From the NCBI RefSeq assembly GCF_003201875.1, contig NZ_QJKD01000007.1, forward strand, positions 134,992 to 198,991: a stretch of DNA of 64,000 bases, written 5' to 3'. Below the pieces are notes generated by a model. That model made no database searches. It saw nothing but the letters and a program-made list of their open reading frames with translations, and was not told where the DNA came from. Numbering within the stretch: the first letter of the stretch is position 1; every line of letters starts with the position of its first letter. Shown here one piece after another: positions 23,446-32,673 of the stretch. The DNA comes from Hungatella effluvii. GTDB taxonomy: Bacteria; Bacillota; Clostridia; Lachnospirales; Lachnospiraceae. The translations under genes and the position numbers were made by a program.

Positions 23446-25251
23446 ATGGCGGAAGTGTGCAAAGATCTCTTGAAGGAATGGTGCGAAGCCATGCTTCGCC
23501 TTCAGATCGGAAATACGAATAACCCAAGACTCGACGGCGCTCTCCTCTGCCCCGCGTGCGGAAAGATTCACGGGCGCTGCTTTGAGGCGATGTATCCCTT
23601 TTTATGTATGGCTGCGCTTGAGAGGGATGAAAAATGGGTGAAAGCCGCTGAGAGGCTTTTTATTTGGGCGGAAAATACGGTGTCACAGGAGGATGGTTCC
23701 TTTTTAAATGATATTGACTCCGGTTGGAAGGGCACGACGGTTTTTAATGTGATCCAGCTGGCGGACTGTCTGCTGTTTCATGAAGAGCTGCTGTCAGACG
23801 AAACGAGAGCCGCCTGGCGACAGCGCCTTAAGCTGGCAGCAGAATTCCTGTACCGGTTTGATGAATTGAAGGATAATAATATCAATTATCCCATATCCAA
23901 TGCGTTGGCCTTATATGAGTGCTGGCTGGTGCTGCATGAGGAACTCTATAAACGAAAAGCGGAAGAACTGGCTGAGCCGTCCGGGCTTCCATTTACCGAA
24001 CATGATCTGCTGTATGGAGAGGGGGTGCCTCGTGAAAAGAGGAGTCCAAGGGGCTGCCGCCCCATCGATATCGGGTACAATGTTGAGGAGACGCTGCCGT
24101 CTCTGGCTCTGTACGGCCATCTGAGCGGAGACCGGAGAGTTCTGGAGGCTGCGGATAGGGGGATGGCTGCGCATCTGCCGTTTTTACTTGAAAACGGTGC
24201 CTGGGACAACAGTTTTGGAACAAGAAATTATAAATGGAGCTACTGGGGGAGCCGCACTTCAGATGGCTGCGCGCTGGGATACCTGCTTCTGGCAGATGAC
24301 AACCCGGATTTTGTACTGGCAGCTGTAAGAAATCTAAATCTGCTGAAGAAATGTACCGTGGATGGATTGCTGGCTGGAGGTCCGCATTATAGGCTGGCCG
24401 GTCAGGCACCGTGCGTTCATCATACATTTACCCATGCAAAGGTATTGGCTGGAATTCTGGACAGAAATTTAGTGTGGAAGGGAGCGGACGACCGGGCAGA
24501 GCGGCGCCTGCTAAGACAGAGGACCGAGGGAATCCGGTATTACCCGGAGACAGAAAGCTGGATTGTAACAAAGGGATCCATGACGGCCACGGTGACAGCC
24601 TGTGACTGGGAGTATTTACCCGGAGGCCATGTCGGAGGCGGAACACTGTCGCTTCTTCACCACGAGAGGCTGGGAACTCTGCTGTGTGCCGGGATGAGCC
24701 GGTATACTTTAAAGGAACCAAACAATATGCAGGTTCCTTGCCGGGTCAGACAGGAGTGCCTGGCAGTGAGAATCGAAGCCGAAAAGGACGGTATTGTCTA
24801 CAGCAGTCTCTATGATGACGATGTCCGGGTATCGGTAGAAGGCGGACTGGTTACTGCCAGCGGAAAGCTGAGAGACGAAAAACGCAGAACGTTGTCTGGC
24901 AGAGAACAGAGTTATTGTTTTACTTACCAGGTTTCAGGGGAAGAACTGCGCATTCGGGCGGAGTTTGATGACGGAACGCTGATCTGTCCGGTGGTGAGCG
25001 GCGCTGATGAAGCGGTGTTAGTGGAAGAGAATGGAAAACGGGCAGTAATATGTAAGAAAAACGGGCAGGTGCTGATGGAGTCAAACCGGGAGATGAGTTT
25101 ACCGTACAGTACAGAGCGTATCTTTAATCTTATACCCGGGCTGCAGGCGCTTCGGGTGCAGATCAATCCGCAGGCAGGTTATGATTCTGTTTTACTTCAT
25201 ATAGTTGTAAATGAAAATTGCTTTATAAATGGGATTATAGATCGGATTTAA
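23446..25251 (+). CDS. Unassigned helical-toroid protein, heparinase-like candidate
   Basis: A 601-residue soluble protein I do not recognise as a named family. Residues 1 to about 370 look like repeated helical hairpins of an (alpha/alpha) toroid (DKNNINYPISN-type loop, YNVEETLPSLALYGH, WSYWGSRTSDGCALGYLLLAD, HHTFTHAKVLAG). The remainder looks beta-rich, the architecture of heparinase II/III-like polysaccharide lyases. A CPAC motif near residue 38 with two further cysteines could bind metal. No signal peptide. The ATG at 23446 follows a GGGGG-type site; an upstream in-frame ATG at 23410 overlaps GH88. Context suggests action on uronic-acid oligosaccharides. Confidence 0.5.
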   Translation: MAEVCKDLLKEWCEAMLRLQIGNTNNPRLDGALLCPACGKIHGRCFEAMYPFLCMAALERDEKWVKAAERLFIWAENTVSQEDGSFLNDIDSGWKGTTVFNVIQLADCLLFHEELLSDETRAAWRQRLKLAAEFLYRFDELKDNNINYPISNALALYECWLVLHEELYKRKAEELAEPSGLPFTEHDLLYGEGVPREKRSPRGCRPIDIGYNVEETLPSLALYGHLSGDRRVLEAADRGMAAHLPFLLENGAWDNSFGTRNYKWSYWGSRTSDGCALGYLLLADDNPDFVLAAVRNLNLLKKCTVDGLLAGGPHYRLAGQAPCVHHTFTHAKVLAGILDRNLVWKGADDRAERRLLRQRTEGIRYYPETESWIVTKGSMTATVTACDWEYLPGGHVGGGTLSLLHHERLGTLLCAGMSRYTLKEPNNMQVPCRVRQECLAVRIEAEKDGIVYSSLYDDDVRVSVEGGLVTASGKLRDEKRRTLSGREQSYCFTYQVSGEELRIRAEFDDGTLICPVVSGADEAVLVEENGKRAVICKKNGQVLMESNREMSLPYSTERIFNLIPGLQALRVQINPQAGYDSVLLHIVVNENCFINGIIDRI

Positions 25252-25341
25252 GTTTTGTAGAAATCGTCAGGGGTAGATGGCTGAATAAATAACGAAAAAC
25301 ATAAAATACAAGTTGAATATACTAAAAATTAGTGTTAAAAT

Positions 25342-25407
25342 TATAATGTATAATTTATATAGAAGTCAGAGGATGACTCGGTGATTGCCTTTCAAAATAT
25401 TGAAAGG
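25342..25407 (+). promoter_or_regulatory. Toxin mRNA leader with SD-sequestering hairpin
   Basis: Two TATAAT boxes (25342-25347 and 25349-25354) lie in AT-rich DNA. CCTTTCAA (25388-25395) pairs perfectly with TTGAAAGG (25400-25407), hiding the AAAGGA that precedes the toxin ATG. Sequestered ribosome binding sites are a hallmark of type I toxin mRNAs. I found no convincing -35. Confidence 0.5.
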
Positions 25408-25418
25408 ACTGATGTGCA

Positions 25419-25502
25419 ATGAATACGCTGGAAATATTAACGTTAATCATAGTGATATTTACGGTACTTACATATCTGGATAATCACCAGAATAGAAAAT
25501 GA
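25419..25502 (+). CDS. Small hydrophobic peptide, holin-like type I toxin
   Basis: A 27-residue peptide with a charged N-terminal cap, one hydrophobic helix (LEILTLIIVIFTVLTYL) and a polar, basic tail (DNHQNRK). It resembles Firmicute holin-like (Hol_Tox/TxpA-type) membrane toxins. AAAGGA lies about a dozen bases upstream inside a hairpin. A convergent minus-strand promoter and terminator next to its 3' end indicate an antisense RNA. The plus transcript would stop at the hairpin 25613-25645. The family call is by composition and layout, not alignment. Confidence 0.65.
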   Translation: MNTLEILTLIIVIFTVLTYLDNHQNRK

Positions 25503-25597
25503 GCTATCCTCTCTGGCCAGAGGATAGCCCGGTAACTTAAAATTACTGTTTGCTTGATCGGCAATCATCGGTTTCTTGTTAGCCCTTGATTACTTCT
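25500..25597 (-). ncRNA. Predicted antisense RNA antitoxin
   Basis: On the minus strand TTGAAA (25632-25627) and TATAAT (25609-25604) are exactly 17 bases apart, a consensus-quality promoter. Transcription would start near 25597 and run toward the toxin. It would end at the perfect 10-bp hairpin 25503-25528, followed by TCATTTTC on that strand. The RNA of about 95 nt would overlap the 3' end of the toxin transcript, as in type I modules of this class. Confidence 0.6.
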
Positions 25598-25612
25598 GCT
25601 TATATTATACAC

Positions 25613-25648
25613 TGGGTACTTGTATTTTTCAAGTACCCTTTTAAATAA
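25613..25648 (+). terminator. Terminator of the toxin transcript
   Basis: GGGTACTTG (25612-25620) pairs with CAAGTACCC (25630-25638) around a short AT loop and is followed by TTTT. It is well placed to end the toxin mRNA, and the antisense promoter overlaps it. Confidence 0.75.
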
Positions 25649-25673
25649 AAAATTATAATTCTTTGAAATATTC

Positions 25674-27371
25674 TTATATCATTATCTGTTCACCCCCATC
25701 CCCTCCCAGGAATGCCACAGCCTCAAACGCCCGAAGCTTCATATGCACCTCGCAGGCCGGAGCGTCTTCATAATTCCCAATCAGCCGGACCCCGTTTTCC
25801 GGAAGGCACGCTTTGGGAAGGTCAATGACAGCCGGATCTGAGAAAAAGTTAAGAACCACCAGGAGCATCTGCCCCTGATAGCGCCGTGTATAGGCATAAA
25901 TGGACGGATGTTCTTCACATACCGGATTGTAGTCGCCATAGACCACAACTTTATGATGTCTGCGGATACGGATCAGATCCTGATAGTAATGATAGATACT
26001 TTCAGTGTCACGGATGGCCGCTTCCGCGTTTATCTCTGTGTAGTTTGGATTGACGGGAATCCATGGGACCGCGTCGGTAAATCCGGCATTCGGGGAGGCA
26101 TCCCACTGCATTGGCGTTCGGGCATTGTCGCGCCCTTTGGCGTAGATCGCTTCCATAACGCGTTTCGGATCCTCGTGAAATACCGTGACAGCCTCGGCAT
26201 AATGGTTGAGCGTGTCGATGTCTTTGTACTGGTCGATGGAGCCGAACCGGATGTTGGTCATACCCAGCTCCTCGCCCTGGTAGATATAAGGAGTTCCCTG
26301 GAGCGTATGAAGGAAGGTGGCCAGCATCTTGGCGCTTTCCACGCGGTATTTTCCGTCGTCCCCAAAGCGGCTTACCATTCGTGCCTGATCATGGTTATTT
26401 AAGTACAGACTGTTCCAGCAGCCGTCCGCCAGGCTGGTCTGCCATTTCCCGAATACGGCCTTTAGTTCGGACAGCTTCCATTGGCGGATCTGCCACTTGT
26501 CTTCACCGACCGCATCGAGATACATGTGCTCGAAGGTGAAGACCATGTTTAACTCATGGCGGTCTTCGTGAGTATAGAGCCGCGCCTGGTCCGTGGTGAC
26601 CGAGACCATCTCGCCTACTGTGATGAAATCCCGCTGGCTCAGGATGCGCCGGTTCATTTCCTGAAGGTATTCGTGGACGTGCGGGCCGTTGGCAAAGTAA
26701 GGTGTGGCCAGATGGGGGCCATCCTCAGGCATATCCGGAAGCTCCGCGGCCTTGGAGATGTAGTTGATCACATCCATGCGGAAGCCGTCAATTCCTTTAT
26801 CCGTCCAGAACTGCATGATGCGGTACACCTCTTCCCGCACAGACGGATTATCCCAGTTGAGATCAGGCTGTTTCTTTGTGTACAGATGCAGGAAATACTG
26901 CTCACCCTCCGGTTCCTTTTCCCATGCAGAAAATCCGAAATGACTGCACCAGTTGTTAGGCGGCAGACCTCCCGGTTTCCCATCCCGGAAGAAGTAATAA
27001 TCCCGGTAGGGGCTGTTTTTGTCCTTTAACGCAGCCTGGAACCAGGGATGCTCGTCAGAGGTATGGTTGACGACCAGATCCATCATCAGCTTTAATCCTC
27101 TCTCGTGCATCGCCTTAAGCAGCCGGTCAAATTCCTCCATGGTGCCAAACTCTTCCATGATTTCGCAGTAGTCACTGATGTCATATCCGTTATCGTCATT
27201 GGGAGAACGGTAGATGGGGGAAAGCCAGATTACGTTCACGCCCAGCTCTTTCAAATAATCGAGTTTCCGGATAATTCCTCCCAGGTCTCCGATTCCATCT
27301 CCATTGGAATCCATAAAGCTTCTCGGATAAATCTGATAGACAACCGCTTCTTTCCACCAAGTTTCTTTCAT
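25674..27371 (-). CDS. malL: Oligo-1,6-glucosidase / alpha-glucosidase, GH13
   Basis: A 565-residue cytosolic alpha-glucosidase of the oligo-1,6-glucosidase branch. Catalytic residues are Asp200 (GFRMDVIN), Glu254 (VGEMVS) and Asp328 (NNHDQ). Val201 after the nucleophile is the residue associated with alpha-1,6 preference, whereas Thr or Ala there favours maltose. The length matches the family. The start is preceded by AGGAGGGGATTTC on the minus strand. It is divergent from the GH65 gene, and both promoters lie near copies of CCACAAACGTTTT, so they are likely co-repressed by the LacI protein at 29802. Substrates are probably isomaltose-type oligosaccharides. Confidence 0.9.
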   Translation of the reverse strand: MKETWWKEAVVYQIYPRSFMDSNGDGIGDLGGIIRKLDYLKELGVNVIWLSPIYRSPNDDNGYDISDYCEIMEEFGTMEEFDRLLKAMHERGLKLMMDLVVNHTSDEHPWFQAALKDKNSPYRDYYFFRDGKPGGLPPNNWCSHFGFSAWEKEPEGEQYFLHLYTKKQPDLNWDNPSVREEVYRIMQFWTDKGIDGFRMDVINYISKAAELPDMPEDGPHLATPYFANGPHVHEYLQEMNRRILSQRDFITVGEMVSVTTDQARLYTHEDRHELNMVFTFEHMYLDAVGEDKWQIRQWKLSELKAVFGKWQTSLADGCWNSLYLNNHDQARMVSRFGDDGKYRVESAKMLATFLHTLQGTPYIYQGEELGMTNIRFGSIDQYKDIDTLNHYAEAVTVFHEDPKRVMEAIYAKGRDNARTPMQWDASPNAGFTDAVPWIPVNPNYTEINAEAAIRDTESIYHYYQDLIRIRRHHKVVVYGDYNPVCEEHPSIYAYTRRYQGQMLLVVLNFFSDPAVIDLPKACLPENGVRLIGNYEDAPACEVHMKLRAFEAVAFLGGDGGEQIMI

Positions 27372-27417
27372 TGAAATCCCCTCCTTTTAACGCTATTGTA
27401 GCATGAGATGATTGATC

Positions 27418-27529
27418 CCACAAACGTTTTCATTTATATTTAAAAAAGAAGTAAATATTATATATAAAATATTTGACTTTTACGTGTAACATTGCAATAA
27501 TAGAATCATATTTGTACCACAAACGTTTT
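27418..27529. promoter_or_regulatory. Paired LacI operators and GH65 promoter
   Basis: CCACAAACGTTTT occurs at 27418-27430 and again at 27517-27529, 99 bases apart, with the palindromic core AAACGTTT. Between them lies TTGACT (27473-27478), 17 bases before AATAAT (27496-27501), the GH65 promoter. The first copy is next to the malL start and the second next to the GH65 ribosome site. The arrangement fits loop-forming repression of both divergent genes. Confidence 0.7.
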
Positions 27530-27547
27530 GGAAAAGTGAGGTATTTT

Positions 27548-29869
27548 ATGGAAAAAATAGAATTGGGGGAATGGAGCGTGTCGGTGTCCCGGTGGGACCG
27601 GGCGTGGCAGCCCCAGATGGAATCGCTGTTCTGCCAGGGAAACGGGTATCTGGGGGTACGCTGCGCGGTGGATGAGCCGGTTCCCGGGCAGAAACGCGAT
27701 ACGTTTATTGCAGGAACGTATGATTCCTGTTTTGGCGAGGTCTCTGAGCTTCCGAATCTTCCGGATGTGATGGGGAAGGAGATTACCATTGACGGGGAGC
27801 TGCTCCAGCTGAACGGAAGAAATCATGAGGATTACTGTGCCATGCTTCATCTGGAAAACGGGCTGGTTGAGAGGCACTTTACATACAGAACGGAACAGGG
27901 AAAACAGGTGAAGGTAAAGATGGAGCGGTTTGTGTCGTTAAAGAACCGCCACCTGCTGATGCAGAGACTGTCTCTTATTTTGGAGGAACCGGCCGAGCTG
28001 GAGATCAGGACCGGAATCAACGGACAGGTGAGTAACAGCGGGGCCCAGCATTTTACGGAAGGTACGAGGCACTGCGTGCCGGGAGAGCGGGAGGAACTGT
28101 CGTTTCAGGCGTGGGATTCAGGGGTGCGCTTTGCCGCTGCCTGCGCTCCGAGGCTGACTGCAGGATCATACCGCGCTTCCATTGACATGGACCGGCGCAG
28201 GATCGGAACGCACTACCATATTTCCGGGGAAAAAGGGGAGGAGATCGTGCTTGAAAATGCGGCCGCTTTTTATACTTCCAGAGATGCAGAGTATTGGGAC
28301 GGCGAAAGCCCTTTTGCAGATACACCTTTCAAAGAGACAGCGTGTGGGAAACACAAGAGCCTTTCCATAGTAGAGGATGCCAACGCACTGGCGGCCGAAG
28401 CCGCCAAAGCAGGATTCGACCATTCGCTTAAAGAGAGCGGCGAGGCGTGGCAACGGTACTGGGACTTACATGATATCCGGATTGACAGCGACGAGGTGTT
28501 TGATTCCTGTGCGGCCAGATTTGCCCTTTACCACCTGCGAATCATGACGCCGGTGCATGACGAGCGGATGAATATCGGTGCGAAGGGGCTGTCCGGGGAG
28601 GCCTATAAGTGCCATACGTTCTGGGATACGGAGATGTTCCTTTTCTCATCCTGGCTGTACACAGAGCCGGAGGTGGCCAGACGGCTGCTGCGCTACCGCT
28701 ATCTCACGCTGCCGAAGGCGAAGGAAAAGGCGGCGCAGTACGGATGTGAGGGGGCGCTGTTCCCATGGGAGAGCGCCTGGATTACAGACGGAGAGGTGAC
28801 TCCGTCAGAGGGAGCGCCCGACGTGGTGACGGGAAAGCCGATTCCCATTTATACCGGTACCCAGGAGATTCATGTCAATGCGGATATAGCGTATGCGGTC
28901 CATCGGTATTTTGAAGCTACGGATGATACCGCATTTATGGAAGCGTGCGGCTATGAGATGATACTGGAGACGGCGCTGTACTGGGCTTCCCGCGCGGAGT
29001 GGAACGAAGAGAGGAAACAGTACGATATACACGGCGTGATCGGACCCGATGAATACAGTGAACACGTATCCAACAATGCCTATACGAATTATATGGCTTC
29101 ATGGAATATCAATGAGGCGCTCCGCATCCTGGAAATGCTCCGGCAGGCAGGTAAGGCGGATCTACTGGAGGAGCTGGAGAAGAAGACGGGCGCTGTCTCC
29201 AGGGAAGTATGGATGAAGGACCGGGCGGAGAAGCTGGCGCTTCCAAAGCCGGATAGCAGGGGAATCATTCCGCAGGATGAGGCGTTTTTAAATCTGCCGG
29301 AACTGGACCTGACGCCGTTTAAAAAGGGCGGGAGGAAGATTCTGGAAAGCTTTAATGTAGAGCAGCTCTGCGGATATCAGGTCTTAAAGCAGGCGGATGT
29401 GGTAATGCTGCTGTCCTCGATGCCGGATCTGTTTCCGGAGGATATTATTCTTAAAAATTATCAATATTATGAAGCGCGCTGCGTACACGATTCGTCCTTA
29501 AGCTTTAATGTGCACAGCATGACGGCGGCCCGCCTCGGTATGACAGAGGAGAGCTTCCGGCTGTTCAGGAAGGCCGCCGGAGTGGATTTAAACGGCGGGC
29601 TGTCCTCCGCAGAGGGAATTCACGCGGCGGCAATGGGCGGAATCTGGCAGTGTATCGTTCTGGGGTTCGCCGGATTATCGGTAAAGGATGGGCGTCCTGC
29701 GATGGAACCCCATCTGCCGGAATCCTGGCGAAGTGTTTCATTTTCATTTGTCTGGAAAGGCGAAAGGTTTGAGATCACAGCGGATCATGAGGAGGTGCGG
29801 TATGGTAAAACTGGTGGATGTAGCAAAGGCCTGCGGCCTGTCGGTGTCACAGACGAGCCGGGCGCTTAA
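27548..29869 (+). CDS. GH65 disaccharide phosphorylase
   Basis: A 773-residue cytosolic phosphorylase that splits an alpha-glucobiose with phosphate, giving beta-glucose 1-phosphate and glucose. Glu502 in VIGPDEYSEH is the catalytic acid. KGLSGEAYKCHTFWDTEMF, the WESAW segment and GLSSAEGIHAAAMGGIWQ (phosphate site) are family landmarks. The WITDGEVTP loop differs from typical maltose phosphorylases, so kojibiose- or nigerose-type specificity is possible. I start at 27548 with GTGAGG upstream, not at an earlier ATG inside the promoter. The lacI-type gene overlaps its 3' end by 68 bases. No beta-phosphoglucomutase gene is nearby. Confidence 0.88.
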   Translation: MEKIELGEWSVSVSRWDRAWQPQMESLFCQGNGYLGVRCAVDEPVPGQKRDTFIAGTYDSCFGEVSELPNLPDVMGKEITIDGELLQLNGRNHEDYCAMLHLENGLVERHFTYRTEQGKQVKVKMERFVSLKNRHLLMQRLSLILEEPAELEIRTGINGQVSNSGAQHFTEGTRHCVPGEREELSFQAWDSGVRFAAACAPRLTAGSYRASIDMDRRRIGTHYHISGEKGEEIVLENAAAFYTSRDAEYWDGESPFADTPFKETACGKHKSLSIVEDANALAAEAAKAGFDHSLKESGEAWQRYWDLHDIRIDSDEVFDSCAARFALYHLRIMTPVHDERMNIGAKGLSGEAYKCHTFWDTEMFLFSSWLYTEPEVARRLLRYRYLTLPKAKEKAAQYGCEGALFPWESAWITDGEVTPSEGAPDVVTGKPIPIYTGTQEIHVNADIAYAVHRYFEATDDTAFMEACGYEMILETALYWASRAEWNEERKQYDIHGVIGPDEYSEHVSNNAYTNYMASWNINEALRILEMLRQAGKADLLEELEKKTGAVSREVWMKDRAEKLALPKPDSRGIIPQDEAFLNLPELDLTPFKKGGRKILESFNVEQLCGYQVLKQADVVMLLSSMPDLFPEDIILKNYQYYEARCVHDSSLSFNVHSMTAARLGMTEESFRLFRKAAGVDLNGGLSSAEGIHAAAMGGIWQCIVLGFAGLSVKDGRPAMEPHLPESWRSVSFSFVWKGERFEITADHEEVRYGKTGGCSKGLRPVGVTDEPGA

Positions 29870-30794
29870 CGGCAGACAGGACGTCAGCGAGGAGACGAAA
29901 CGGCGCGTGAGCCAGACGGCCGCGGCCATGGGATATGTGAAAAATCTGACGGCACAGACGTTGTCTGCAAAGAAGCCGATGCAGCTGGCCGTTGTCGTGA
30001 CAGGGGTCAGTGAGCAGACGGAGAATTCCTCTTTTTTCTTCGGCATTATGCAGGGAGTGAATTCATTTGCCAATCAGAATGGTTACGAGACCGTGGTATA
30101 TATAATGGAGAACAGCCCGGAGTGCTTCGAGACGTACTGCAGGCAGCGGGGGGCGGGCGGAATGATCCTGATGAACGCGGATTACGATGAACCGGCGGTT
30201 AAGAAGCTGGCTGAAGGGGATTTCCCCTGTGTCTTCATTGATATTCCGTATACAGGGGAGAGAAAGGGATGCGTCATCGTCAACAACGCCTATTATTCGA
30301 GACTTGCCGTGGAACACATGGTGAAACGCGGCAGGAAACGCATTGCCATGATAACCGGAAGCGGCCATTCCATCGTGGAAAAGGAGCGGGAAGAGGGATA
30401 TAGGCAGGCGCTTTGTCAGGCGGGGCTTACGGTTAAGCCGGAATGGATTGTGAAGGGCGATTTCCGCTACGACATGGCTCATGAACAGGCGATCCGGCTT
30501 ATGGAGAAGGAGCCAAGGATCGACGGATTCTTCTGCGCCAGTGATTTGATGGCCCTGGGAGTCATCAATGCGCTGCGGGGGCAGCACATAAAGATTCCGA
30601 AACAGATTTCCGTTTTTGGATTCGATGGACTCTTAAGCAGCGAATATGCCAGACCAAAGCTGTCAACCATCCGTCAGAACCAGAAATACAAGGGTTTTCT
30701 GGCGGCCAGGATGCTGACAGATATTCTGGGGAATGAAACGTATGAGCCGACTGTGATCGTGCCCTGCGAGGTATGCCTCCGGGAATCCGTATAG
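29802..30794 (+). CDS. LacI-family transcriptional regulator
   Basis: A 330-residue repressor with N-terminal helix-turn-helix (VDVAKACGLSVSQTSRALNG, residues 4-23) and a periplasmic-binding-like effector domain (about 60-330). The ATG at 29802 has GGAGG ten bases upstream and lies inside the GH65 reading frame, so the genes overlap by 68 bases and are translated together. The likely operators are the two CCACAAACGTTTT sites at 27418 and 27517. The effector is probably an alpha-glucoside or its phosphate. Confidence 0.9.
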   Translation: MVKLVDVAKACGLSVSQTSRALNGRQDVSEETKRRVSQTAAAMGYVKNLTAQTLSAKKPMQLAVVVTGVSEQTENSSFFFGIMQGVNSFANQNGYETVVYIMENSPECFETYCRQRGAGGMILMNADYDEPAVKKLAEGDFPCVFIDIPYTGERKGCVIVNNAYYSRLAVEHMVKRGRKRIAMITGSGHSIVEKEREEGYRQALCQAGLTVKPEWIVKGDFRYDMAHEQAIRLMEKEPRIDGFFCASDLMALGVINALRGQHIKIPKQISVFGFDGLLSSEYARPKLSTIRQNQKYKGFLAARMLTDILGNETYEPTVIVPCEVCLRESV

Positions 30795-30806
30795 AGAGGT
30801 GGGGGG

Positions 30807-32612
30807 ATGAACTGGTATAAACATATTCCGCTTCAAAGAAAGATTCTGGCGGCCTGTCTCGTCGTAATCCTGGTTCCATTAACAATCCTGGTCAGTCTTG
30901 TGCTGAGAAGAAGCATGGAGGAGGAGATTGACAGAAGCATCGTGAACATGACGCAGGCAAATGAGATGATTGATGACCGGCTGGAGACCATTGTGAACCA
31001 TTTGAAGACCACTTCAGCCATGTATCTGGTCTATCCGGACATTATTCAATATGTGAAAAATGATTTTAACATGAACCGGCCGGAGTATATCACCACTCTG
31101 CGGGAGCTGAGAAAAAATGTGATGTCGGCGAAAATCAATCCCTACGTCTCCAGCATTACTTATTTGTCCAACAGGAATAACGCCTACAGCGGCGCCGGAT
31201 ATAATGAAAATTACATGAGCCGGATCGAAGGCTTCGCTGAGACCATGAAGACGGAAAAGATTAAAAATATGCTGTCACCGGTCTACGAGACCGTGATCAA
31301 CCAGCAGAGTGTCAGGACGATTACCTACGGGTTCTCCCTGGTGGATACCTATACTTTTGAACAGGTGGGGTACGCCTTTATCAACCTGGATTTGAAGCAG
31401 TTCGGGCAGAGCTTTATGGTTTTTACCGAGGATGGAAGCATGGATACCCTGGCGGTGCAGGGAGATTACATAATCTACCAGGGACAGCGGGTGACGGACG
31501 CCATGGCTTCCCATGTGAGGCAGGCGCTCCTTGAGAGGAAGGAGAGCTTTGCCGCCAATAAAAATCAGGTGATGGATTTGAATTTTTCCGGGGAAGACTG
31601 GCGTATGGTGGCGACTTATAATGAAGCGCTGGACTTAACCATCGTCAGCATGGCTGCGGGGCGGGTGCTGAAGCTTCATATGATGCAGGGAATGGCCTCC
31701 TATGTGATCATTGTTGTGATTATGACCGCGGTATTCATCGGCGTCAGCATCCTGCTGAGTGTGAAGCTGACACGGCCGATCCGCGTACTGGAGGAAGGCA
31801 TGCATCAGGTGGAAAACGGGAAACTGGTTCCCATCACACAGGAGCTGAACCGCCAGGACGATTTAGGCCGGCTGATTCTTGGGTTCAATAACATGACTGC
31901 CAGACTGAAGGAGAGCATTTTAAGGGAGTATGAATCGAAGAATCTACAGAAAAAGGCGCAGATTATGATGCTGGAGAGCCAGATCAATCCCCATTTTCTG
32001 TATAATACGTTAAATGTCATCAATTCCATCGCCATCCTGGAGGACGTGCCGGAGATATCGGAGCTGGCGACCGGGCTGGGAGATATGTTTCGCTATAACA
32101 TCAGCGGAGGAAGTCTGGTCACGGTGATGGATGAGATCACGCAGATTGAGCGGTATGCCAATATTCAGAAGCTGTGCATGGCGGGGCGGATCGAGACCGT
32201 GTTTGATGTTCCCGAGGAGGTCAGAGGGAAGAAGATACTCAAATTTTTGCTTCAGCCGCTGGTTGAGAACTGTTTTGAACACGGATTTTCTCAGGATAAG
32301 AGAGATGGACGGATCGGGATCAGGGCTTCCTCCGAGGAAGGCGTCGTAACGCTGACCGTGGAGGACAACGGCGCCGGGATGTCGGAAGCTCGTCTTAAGC
32401 AGCTGACGGAAAAATGCCGGGAGCAGGGATCGCTGTGTCTGGAAAAAGAGGAGACGGATTCCATTGGACTGCTGAATGTGAATTTCCGTCTGAAGAATTA
32501 TTATGGAGAAGAGTACGGTTTGATCCTGGAGAGTGAGGAAGGCAGGGGAACAAAGATCACCATCAGGATCCCTGAAGGTGAAAAAAAGTCATACCCACAG
32601 GGCACCCCGTAA
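30807..32612 (+). CDS. YesM-type sensor histidine kinase
   Basis: A 601-residue membrane kinase. Helix 1 is at about 13-34, an extracytoplasmic dCache-like sensor at about 35-295, helix 2 at about 298-320, HAMP at about 320-372, then the His_kinase domain with QINPHFLYNTLN (His396). The ATPase region carries LQPLVENCFEHG and DNGAGMS. It starts 12 bases after the LacI stop. Partner of the AraC-type response regulator 61 bases downstream. It probably senses the sugar or its binding protein and drives the ABC genes at 34335-37652. Confidence 0.93.
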   Translation: MNWYKHIPLQRKILAACLVVILVPLTILVSLVLRRSMEEEIDRSIVNMTQANEMIDDRLETIVNHLKTTSAMYLVYPDIIQYVKNDFNMNRPEYITTLRELRKNVMSAKINPYVSSITYLSNRNNAYSGAGYNENYMSRIEGFAETMKTEKIKNMLSPVYETVINQQSVRTITYGFSLVDTYTFEQVGYAFINLDLKQFGQSFMVFTEDGSMDTLAVQGDYIIYQGQRVTDAMASHVRQALLERKESFAANKNQVMDLNFSGEDWRMVATYNEALDLTIVSMAAGRVLKLHMMQGMASYVIIVVIMTAVFIGVSILLSVKLTRPIRVLEEGMHQVENGKLVPITQELNRQDDLGRLILGFNNMTARLKESILREYESKNLQKKAQIMMLESQINPHFLYNTLNVINSIAILEDVPEISELATGLGDMFRYNISGGSLVTVMDEITQIERYANIQKLCMAGRIETVFDVPEEVRGKKILKFLLQPLVENCFEHGFSQDKRDGRIGIRASSEEGVVTLTVEDNGAGMSEARLKQLTEKCREQGSLCLEKEETDSIGLLNVNFRLKNYYGEEYGLILESEEGRGTKITIRIPEGEKKSYPQGTP

Positions 32613-32673
32613 TTCATGTCCTGGCGGACGGAGTTGTGCTGCGCACAAAAATGTATAGGAAGCGGGTGAAGTC

